From CAZVWV01 sp964631745 (lineage in GTDB: Bacteria > Bdellovibrionota_C > UBA2361 > JBGSMV01): a stretch of 26,839 nt of DNA. Where the stretch lies: assembly GCA_964631745.1 (NCBI GenBank), contig CAZVWV010000036.1, forward strand, positions 1 through 26,839, in the 5' to 3' direction. The position numbers and the translations under genes were made by a program. The notes beneath the pieces are model-generated. The model was not told the origin of the DNA and made no database searches. It saw nothing but the letters and a program-made list of their open reading frames with translations. This document shows positions 1 to 5,264 of this stretch, piece after piece (the stretch's first letter is position 1; the number at the start of each line of letters is the position of its first letter).

Positions 1-153
1 TCGTCGGCGCTACTTAATATCCCTGCTTCGCCCGGGGTTTTTGAGCAAATACTAAATGACTTGAAATCAGGCGTTGGGACGAGTGAGGGCGAAAACTATG
101 GTTGGGAGGTCGTGCATCCGGCCCAGAATTCGATACCGGCAGGGCCGAAGTAA
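1..153 (+). CDS. C-terminal end of an unknown protein, cut by the window edge
   Basis: The first frame of the plus strand is open from base 1 to a TAA at 151-153, giving 50 residues with no start codon in view. It begins SSALLNIPASPGVFEQIL and ends with the residues SIPAGPK. The hydrophilic composition and stop-free run are compatible with the tail of a real gene, but 50 codons is short enough to occur by chance. I recognise no family. The part encoding PASPGVF resembles a stretch just after the DUF2007 gene at 14403-14435. The function is unknown. Confidence 0.4.
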   Translation, partial: SSALLNIPASPGVFEQILNDLKSGVGTSEGENYGWEVVHPAQNSIPAGPK

Positions 154-158
154 ATAGT

Positions 159-410
159 TCAGCGGGCCCGTAATCTTTCCTTGCATCCCTGATAAATACC
201 CGGCGTAAAATGTTTCCAATGACAGACGCCATCCTGAACTAATAGATCATGACTAATAATGTAGCCGCGTAGCCCTGAGCGGAAACGGTAGATGCTTTCG
301 TTCAATTCTTGCGGCGCCAACTCTTTTAGGGGTGCCGAATATTGCTTATGTTTATCACGAAAGATGGCCGCTGCTTGAACGCTTGCTGGCAGGCGAGTTT
401 GGAAATTCAT
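159..410 (-). CDS. Hypothetical small protein of 83 residues, possibly a gene remnant
   Basis: This open frame starts with an ATG at 410 (a TTG lies one codon upstream) and ends at 159. The protein is basic, with residues such as YRFRSGLRGYIISHDLL in its middle. I do not recognise a family. Its first codons lie inside the 46-bp direct repeat at 386-431. The other repeat copy, at 1150-1195, keeps the same reading frame and nearly the same residues (NFQTRLP against NFHTRLP), which hints that the repeat is the 5' end of a real gene duplicated when the nucleotidyltransferase cassette arrived. The frame stays open upstream as far as the stop codon of that nucleotidyltransferase. It could equally be a decayed gene. 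Confidence 0.35.
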   Translation of the reverse strand: MNFQTRLPASVQAAAIFRDKHKQYSAPLKELAPQELNESIYRFRSGLRGYIISHDLLVQDGVCHWKHFTPGIYQGCKERLRAR

Positions 411-431
411 CAATTGAAAATATTGGGATGG
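386..431. repeat. 46-bp direct repeat, copy A
   Basis: Positions 386-431 match 1150-1195 at 44 of 46 bases in the same orientation; the mismatches are T/A at 398/1162 and T/C at 410/1174. Weaker similarity extends about 12 bases to the left. The two copies bracket the small ORF and nucleotidyltransferase (447-1077) almost exactly. Copy A covers the start codon of the 83-residue hypothetical ORF. Confidence 0.85.
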
Positions 432-446
432 CTGTTCGGTAGGGGC

Positions 447-917
447 TTACTTCTTCTTGGAGCGAAGCCTTTTTTCCGCTAGCTTTAGATTATCTATATC
501 AGCTAAATCCTGCTTCCTCCCGGCCAATTGTTTTAGTTTAATTAAATCACTTAAAGAGACAACGGAGGCACTTATTTTTTTTATTTTGATTTTTTTTGAG
601 CGTTTAATTAGCAATGCTACCGAAACCCCCTTAATCCTATTAAGGATATCAACTCTTAGCGGCTCAACCCCGAATACATACAGTAAACCGGGTTTGGCGA
701 TATCTTCTTTTGAAAGATTACTGATGGGAGCTCCGAATTCTTCCAGGGCCAAAAGGAGAGCGCGTGCATTCTTAAGCGTTGGCGCAACAACGATGTCCAT
801 ATCCTTTGTGTAGCGTGGCTCTGCGTATATTCCAACGGCATACCCGCCAATCAGCGCATATTTTACTTTATGCTTTTCTAATACACGCAGTAGTTCTAAG
901 AAATCTTGGTAAATCAT
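447..917 (-). CDS. Nucleotidyltransferase-fold protein (MNT/AbiEii-like, probable toxin-antitoxin type component)
   Basis: This 156-residue protein has the minimal nucleotidyltransferase signature. G24-G25 is followed by Asp39-x-Asp41 in RYTKDMDIVV, and a third acidic residue, Asp90, sits in LRVDIL. That is the metal-binding triad expected for transfer of a nucleotide to a protein or RNA acceptor. Proteins of this size and layout (DUF6036/AbiEii/MNT-like) are usually found beside a very small partner gene in toxin-antitoxin or abortive-infection modules, and a small ORF does overlap its 5' end by 50 bases. The C-terminus is lysine rich (residues RLRSKKK). The gene and its partner sit between two copies of a 46-bp direct repeat, so the pair may have arrived as a cassette. 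The fold is well supported; the substrate and the toxin or antitoxin role are inferred. Confidence 0.8.
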   Translation of the reverse strand: MIYQDFLELLRVLEKHKVKYALIGGYAVGIYAEPRYTKDMDIVVAPTLKNARALLLALEEFGAPISNLSKEDIAKPGLLYVFGVEPLRVDILNRIKGVSVALLIKRSKKIKIKKISASVVSLSDLIKLKQLAGRKQDLADIDNLKLAEKRLRSKKK

Positions 918-1077
918 TGGTATTATGCCTTAACTGATAGCGGAATAGAGTGAGGTCGCAGACCAGTTCAAATTTTTTTTCATACGACAGGTCGAGGGTG
1001 CCGTCCATAGCGCTGATTTTATGATGATCCTTGTCGGAGCCGACATAACTAAATCCAGATCGCCTACGCTTTTTCAT
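868..1077 (-). CDS. Small partner protein of the nucleotidyltransferase module
   Basis: This 69-residue ORF starts with an ATG preceded by AGGTG eight bases upstream, a reasonable ribosome binding site. The first half contains LDLSYEKKFELVCDLTLF, a short acidic/hydrophobic helix pattern of the kind seen in small proteins encoded just upstream of DUF6036-type nucleotidyltransferases. The last 17 codons overlap the nucleotidyltransferase start in another frame, so either translation is coupled or the true C-terminus has been altered by a frameshift. Its role as antitoxin or accessory protein is inferred from position only. Confidence 0.5.
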   Translation of the reverse strand: MKKRRRSGFSYVGSDKDHHKISAMDGTLDLSYEKKFELVCDLTLFRYQLRHNTNDLPRFLRTTACIRKA

Positions 1078-1149
1078 GATTTAACACCTAACATTGAATG
1101 CAGGCATACGCAATTAAATAGAGTTTGCATTGATTTTCTTGAGCTCTTT

Positions 1150-1195
1150 CTGGCAGGCGAGTATGGAAATTCACCAATTGAAAATATTGGGATGG
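1150..1195. repeat. 46-bp direct repeat, copy B
   Basis: This is the second copy of the repeat at 386-431, with 44 of 46 bases identical. It lies upstream (in the minus-strand sense) of the small ORF/nucleotidyltransferase pair and downstream of the vapC remnant. Read on the minus strand it encodes QYFQLVNFHTRLP, against QYFQLMNFQTRLP in copy A, so the differences are mostly conservative. Confidence 0.85.
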
Positions 1196-1227
1196 TGGGT
1201 CGGTCCCGAGTTTTAGATCCACCCTAG

Positions 1228-1338
1228 TTAAGCACGGGCTTCACCCCAGGCATGCGCCACGCCTTCATCAATCGGCAGAATCCTTCCGGAAAAGCGTTCC
1301 GTTAAACTATTTTCGACCCAGTTCCGAAGTTTGGACTT
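1228..1338 (-). pseudogene. Remnant of a PIN-domain toxin (VapC/FitB-like), C-terminal part only
   Basis: After a TAG at 1339-1341 the frame reads 36 codons, KSKLRNWVENSLTERFSGR followed by residues ILPIDEGVAHAWGEARA, then stops at 1228. This matches the middle of FitB/VapC-type PIN toxins, where a helix with the pattern L-x-x-W precedes 'F-x-G-R-I-L-P-I-D' and 'A-x-x-W-G-x-x-R-A'. The N-terminal catalytic region and the last third with its final acidic residues are missing. The segment overlaps the last codons of the Phd-type antitoxin gene in a different frame. This suggests a deletion that fused the end of the antitoxin to the interior of its toxin. No functional nuclease can be made from it. 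Confidence 0.75.
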
Positions 1339-1574
1339 CTATCACGCGCCAGATCGAGATCTGTCGTGGTTAGCGGAGACGAGCCAAAAAAATCTATTAA
1401 ATTCTGCCGCGGTTTCCGGCGCTTTTCGTAGTAGCCGAAAGCAATCACCACGACCATCTCTTTCCCATGGCGGGTTACGACTTGCGGACCCTGCTCCAAG
1501 ACGCGCTCCACCAGTTCGCTAAATTTATTCTTAGCGTCTTGAAGCTTCCAGCGATTGCTAGGTAATTTGGACAT
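1302..1574 (-). CDS. Phd/YefM-family antitoxin with a rebuilt C-terminus
   Basis: This 90-residue protein is of the type that pairs with PIN toxins. The N-terminal DNA-binding part reads WKLQDAKNKFSELVERVLEQ, followed by GPQVVTRHGKEMVVVIAFGYYE, the normal core of the family. The linker ends LDLARDRS, after which such antitoxins normally close with a short acidic tail. Here the frame runs on into NFGTGSKIV, encoded by what used to be vapC sequence. The antitoxin therefore probably still binds DNA but has lost its partner. A 17-bp palindrome 13 bases upstream of the start is a likely autoregulatory operator. No clear Shine-Dalgarno site is visible. Confidence 0.8.
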   Translation of the reverse strand: MSKLPSNRWKLQDAKNKFSELVERVLEQGPQVVTRHGKEMVVVIAFGYYEKRRKPRQNLIDFFGSSPLTTTDLDLARDRSPNFGTGSKIV

Positions 1575-1586
1575 AAATCAACATCA

Positions 1587-1603
1587 AGCTAGACAGTCTA
1601 GCT
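1587..1603. promoter_or_regulatory. 17-bp palindrome upstream of the Phd-type antitoxin (probable operator)
   Basis: AGCTAGAC-A-GTCTAGCT is a perfect palindrome around a central base, 13 bases upstream of the antitoxin start codon. Phd-family antitoxins bind palindromic sites of this kind to repress their own operon. Its use as an operator is inferred from position and symmetry. Confidence 0.55.
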
Positions 1604-1639
1604 AAAGTATCCATAACCACCCTATTTTGACGAGATTTT

Positions 1640-2716
1640 TTACTCCCCCAAACGCAGCTCGTCCATATTGGCGCCCGTGGCGGCATCAACAAACTGGAGC
1701 CGCTTCAAATCTTTTTGTCCGGCAAGCTGCTGCTTTAGTCCATCCAGGAACTTCTGCTTGGCAAATGGCGGCATCTTGTCCATGGGGAAATCTTTCATGC
1801 TTACCGAGAACTCTCCCTTGCCTAGCTCTTTGACGTTTATAAATTTGGGTCCGGCTATGGGGTTTGATTGAATGACTGAGGAGATTTTTTCTTGGGTGGT
1901 GTTTGCTTGGGGAGCGGAGCTTTCTGCTTTCTCGTCATTTGCAATCGAATCTAGAAACCCTCTGAATCTCTCTTTGGCTTCCTGGGTGGGCGCGGCCTCT
2001 ATGGCTTTATTGCCCGTTCGCATAGCTTCCTCCCGCTTTCCCATCTGCGCGTAAGTGATCGCCAAATACGCGAGCGCGTGAAAATCATTGGGCTGTTTCG
2101 CCAATACCTCTTTTAGTTCACTAACGGCCTGGTCGAACTTTCCAAGAAAGGTCAGGGAACTTGCGTGTTTTGATTTGGCCGCTAAATCGTTGGGGTTTAG
2201 CGCTAGGTACTTGCCGTAAAATTCGGCTGATTTAGTGAAAGCTTGTTGAGCGAAGGAGATATCGGCTAGAGCTAAAGTAGCCTGTGTGTCGTTGGGGTCT
2301 AATTTTAGAACCTGCGAGAAGGCATCAATCGCCGTCAATGCCAGTGTGGGCGAAGGGTGGTGCTCGGACTTTGCAAAGCGAGAAAAAATTTCTTGACCCA
2401 ATGCGCGCCAGCCTTCTTTGTCTTGGGGCGCGGATTCGGCTTGCCTTCGTAAAAGATCTAGAACTTGGTCTGATGGGTCGCTAATATCAGAGGCGCTGTC
2501 GGCCCGTAAGCTAGCTTGCGTATCTACTGGTGCTTCCCCGATTAGGCTGGAATTCATTAGATACGGACCGGCGAATAAGACGAGAGCTGCCACGGCGAAG
2601 CTTAAATAGAAAGTCGGTGGCAGCGGCGTATCGGCGGAGAGCTTCTTCCCACAGGCGGGACAAAATTTATAGGCGCCTTCCATTTTAGAGCCGCATTTAG
2701 TGCAATAGTTTATCAT
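1640..2716 (-). CDS. Zinc-ribbon, membrane-anchored TPR protein
   Basis: This 358-residue protein starts with a four-cysteine zinc ribbon (YCTKCGSKMEGAYKFCPACG, residues 4-23). One hydrophobic segment follows at about 36-55 (FYLSFAVAALVLFAGPYLM), then a low-complexity linker and a run of tetratricopeptide repeats at roughly 120-260, for example residues LDPNDTQATLALADISFAQQ and LNPNDLAAKSKHASSLTFLG. The likely topology is a small cytoplasmic ribbon, one membrane anchor and a periplasmic TPR scaffold. It resembles the CcmH/NrfG-like TPR proteins in layout but I assign no partner. It is the last gene of the secA-hemW-hexokinase operon and overlaps the hexokinase stop by four bases (ATGA), so it is translationally coupled. 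The last ~60 residues are not TPR and are unrecognised. Confidence 0.75.
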   Translation of the reverse strand: MINYCTKCGSKMEGAYKFCPACGKKLSADTPLPPTFYLSFAVAALVLFAGPYLMNSSLIGEAPVDTQASLRADSASDISDPSDQVLDLLRRQAESAPQDKEGWRALGQEIFSRFAKSEHHPSPTLALTAIDAFSQVLKLDPNDTQATLALADISFAQQAFTKSAEFYGKYLALNPNDLAAKSKHASSLTFLGKFDQAVSELKEVLAKQPNDFHALAYLAITYAQMGKREEAMRTGNKAIEAAPTQEAKERFRGFLDSIANDEKAESSAPQANTTQEKISSVIQSNPIAGPKFINVKELGKGEFSVSMKDFPMDKMPPFAKQKFLDGLKQQLAGQKDLKRLQFVDAATGANMDELRLGE

Positions 2717-4050
2717 ATACTGTCCAGCGCAGCGGCTGCTCCAAGCATAGGCACCGATACGCTGCCGCCATCTGCCTTTTGAGGTTGGAGTAAAGCGAGC
2801 TTTACGGTCTTAGGGGGAGCGACCAGAGATACGAGTGATGTTTGCAGCACCTCCCAAAAAATAGGAATTTCACGGGCCAGTCTGCTATCTAAAGAGACAG
2901 TGAAAACGCTGCGATCTTCTAGCTGATTTGAAATTGACGCGTAGCAAGTGAGTCCCGCTAGGCGTGCGGCGCGAAGTATCAGCTCGCTGGCGAGCTCCGC
3001 CAAAGCCGACAATGTTTCAGAGCTAAAGGGCTCCAACTTGGCATGCGTCTGTACAAAGCTGGCCTGGTTATAGATTAGAGCGTATAGATCGCTGCTCGAA
3101 AAATATTCAAAACGGGATTCCCCCAGAGCTTTCAAGCGCTCTGCTAAGTGATGCAAGGGCTTAAAGCCTATGGTGGCTAATCCGCAAACATAACTTGCGA
3201 AAAGTTTCGGTAGAAACTTCCCCCCAACTAAATACTCAATGCGGTCGGCCTCTATGAACTCTGCGATCATATCCGCTTCGCACAAGTAGCTAGTTTCGAT
3301 TCGCAAATTATAACCAAGTTCCGGGTTGCAAATTACCTTCTTGGTACTGGAGCCGTTTTCCTTCTGAGTTTGGATTAAAGTCCCGTTTAAGCCGGTCGAA
3401 GCCACCACGCCCGCGTTGGCGTGCGGCAAGGCTTTAAGAGTTAAGCAGGCGTCGTTAGAGACAATCAATTTACCGATCTTTATTCCGTGCGTCGAAAATG
3501 CATCTATCAAGATCCGACCGATATCGTCGCCGTCCTTGAGATCTTCTAGAAACCATTCAGCTTTTCGATATTCGTTACGCCTTGTAACTAATCCGGTCAC
3601 ACCTACTGCTGGCACGAGTTTGCTCTCTAAGGCATTGGACCATACTACCCCAAGAGCTTTTACATCAGCGTGACTCATTATGCGTTTTGTGAGCGCTTCC
3701 ACTATACGGCGCGCAAGCTCGGTGCAGTAGCTGGCAAACCCATGCGAGCCGGCAGATTTAAAAGCCTGATTAGGTTCTTCGAATAACAAGATCCAGTTGA
3801 TGATCGAGTCAAGTTCGTCGTGCACTCGCAGGGCGACTTTTGTGCTTGAGCCCCCGATATCGATGATAATCGATTTTGAGATAAACTTAGATGGAGTTTC
3901 TAGGTTGATGTGGCTGGATAGCGCATGAATACCGTTCTTTGAAAGGCTTTCGGCGTTCTCTAAAATACCCTTGAACTTATGGGCAAGCTGCGACAAGGCC
4001 TGTTCGAAGTTGTTAAACCCGAGCTGTTCAAGGTGTGCTTTTACGCTCAT
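2713..4050 (-). CDS. Eukaryotic-type hexokinase family protein
   Basis: This 445-residue protein has the hexokinase/actin ATPase fold in the order of the eukaryotic family. IIIDIGGSSTKVALRV (about residue 60) is the phosphate-1 loop, and LGVVWSNALES the small-domain segment. SNDACLTLKA carries the catalytic Asp, equivalent to the NDTVGT motif. VVASTGLNGTLI is the phosphate-2 loop with its GTGTN-like core, then come NPELGYNLRI and EYLVGGKFLPKLF, equivalent to the 'EKMISGxYLGE' region. The length matches single-domain hexokinases of about 450 residues. It would phosphorylate glucose or a related hexose with ATP, but several motif residues deviate (for example ASTGLNG), so the substrate may differ. 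It overlaps hemW upstream and the TPR gene downstream by four bases each. Most bacteria use ROK or Glk-type kinases instead. Confidence 0.8.
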   Translation of the reverse strand: MSVKAHLEQLGFNNFEQALSQLAHKFKGILENAESLSKNGIHALSSHINLETPSKFISKSIIIDIGGSSTKVALRVHDELDSIINWILLFEEPNQAFKSAGSHGFASYCTELARRIVEALTKRIMSHADVKALGVVWSNALESKLVPAVGVTGLVTRRNEYRKAEWFLEDLKDGDDIGRILIDAFSTHGIKIGKLIVSNDACLTLKALPHANAGVVASTGLNGTLIQTQKENGSSTKKVICNPELGYNLRIETSYLCEADMIAEFIEADRIEYLVGGKFLPKLFASYVCGLATIGFKPLHHLAERLKALGESRFEYFSSSDLYALIYNQASFVQTHAKLEPFSSETLSALAELASELILRAARLAGLTCYASISNQLEDRSVFTVSLDSRLAREIPIFWEVLQTSLVSLVAPPKTVKLALLQPQKADGGSVSVPMLGAAAALDSI

Positions 4051-5264
4051 GCCATGCCTTTTGCGTACGCCGGTGTGTACGACATATCCCGCGCAGTTTC
4101 AGCAAACTGCTCAATCACGCTATCGGCCAGGAGAATACCTTGCTGAGTGAGCGCGATAGAATCCGCGCGATCTGTTAATAACCCCTGCTCCGATAACATG
4201 CGTACTACCTCGCCATATAGCAGGTCGAGATCCATGTTGAATCGAAGCCTGAATTCAAGCTTCGACACTCCGCTGATTTTACGCAACCCAAGAAAAAAAT
4301 ACTCGAAAAGAGCATTGTTCCTATCGAGATCCTCTCTCCAGGAATCTGCTTTTCCAAAAGAGCGCGCCTCTTGCATATATTTAGCTGGAGCCGCGTAATT
4401 GGCCCACCGAATCCCGTAAAGTTGCCCAAAGGGCTGAGGGCAGCCTACGAAGCTATGGGCGCCCGCACCTAGGCCCAGGTAATCATCCCCACTCCAGTAT
4501 GCCAGGTTGTGCCTAGCTTCCCTGCCAGATAGTGCGAAATTGCTGATTTCATAATGCTCATATCCGTGGGCTGGGAGCTGTGAGTTGATATCTTCCATCA
4601 TTTTGACCAGGATGTCCTCGGGCGGAAGTTTCAAGAGTCCGCGTTTGAAGCTTTGATAGAAAGGGGTGCCCTTTTCAATTGTCAAACCATACATGGAGAT
4701 GTGATCGGGCTTGACCTTGAAGGCTTGATCAAGATCGTGATGTAGGCCCCCGAGGGTTTGTCCCGGGGTCGAGTAGATAATATCAATGTTGATGTTTTCA
4801 AAGCCCGCCACGCGTGCGGTCTCAACGGCATTCTCGCTTTGTTCCGGAGAATGCATGCGCCCTAAAGATTTTAAGATGTCACCGTCAAACGATTGCACTC
4901 CTATGCTCAAGCGATTCACGCCCATCTCTCGAAGCGCTCCTAACAGCTCGCGATCGATAGTGCCGGGGTTGGCTTCAAGCGTGATCTCGGCTTGGTCATC
5001 AACCGGAAAGAGGCGGCTAATCCCCGTGACAATCCGAGCGATCGATTGATCGCTGAAGATCGATGGGGTGCCGCCGCCGAAATATATAGTCTGTACGGTT
5101 CTGCCACGCCATTCCGCAAGGCTGGCGCGGAAATCAAGTTCGGCTAAGAGCGAATCTACATAATCTTTTTCAGGCACGGAAGCCAAGGCGTAAGTGTTGA
5201 AATCGCAGTAAGGGCATTTGTGCAAACAGTATGGAATGTGAAGATATAGCGAAAACGGTTTCAT
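4047..5264 (-). CDS. hemW: HemW, radical SAM haem chaperone (formerly annotated as HemN-like)
   Basis: This 405-residue protein carries the radical SAM cluster motif HIPYCLHKCPYCDFNTY with Cys13, Cys17 and Cys20, which bind the [4Fe-4S] cluster. IYFGGGTPSIF, LEANPGTI and RLSIGVQSFD follow in the order typical of the HemN/HemW superfamily, then the C-terminal HemN domain with HNLAYWSGDDYLGLGAGAHS. HemW lacks the extra N-terminal cysteine context of true coproporphyrinogen dehydrogenase HemN and is thought to deliver haem to respiratory proteins. The gene overlaps secA upstream and the hexokinase downstream by four bases, so it is co-translated with both. Confidence 0.9.
   Translation of the reverse strand: MKPFSLYLHIPYCLHKCPYCDFNTYALASVPEKDYVDSLLAELDFRASLAEWRGRTVQTIYFGGGTPSIFSDQSIARIVTGISRLFPVDDQAEITLEANPGTIDRELLGALREMGVNRLSIGVQSFDGDILKSLGRMHSPEQSENAVETARVAGFENINIDIIYSTPGQTLGGLHHDLDQAFKVKPDHISMYGLTIEKGTPFYQSFKRGLLKLPPEDILVKMMEDINSQLPAHGYEHYEISNFALSGREARHNLAYWSGDDYLGLGAGAHSFVGCPQPFGQLYGIRWANYAAPAKYMQEARSFGKADSWREDLDRNNALFEYFFLGLRKISGVSKLEFRLRFNMDLDLLYGEVVRMLSEQGLLTDRADSIALTQQGILLADSVIEQFAETARDMSYTPAYAKGMA

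Noticed and set aside
1021..1227. Plus-strand open frame of 68 codons opposite the small partner gene.
   Set aside because: It spans repeat copy B and the antisense of the small ORF, has no ribosome binding site, and its composition is unlike a protein.
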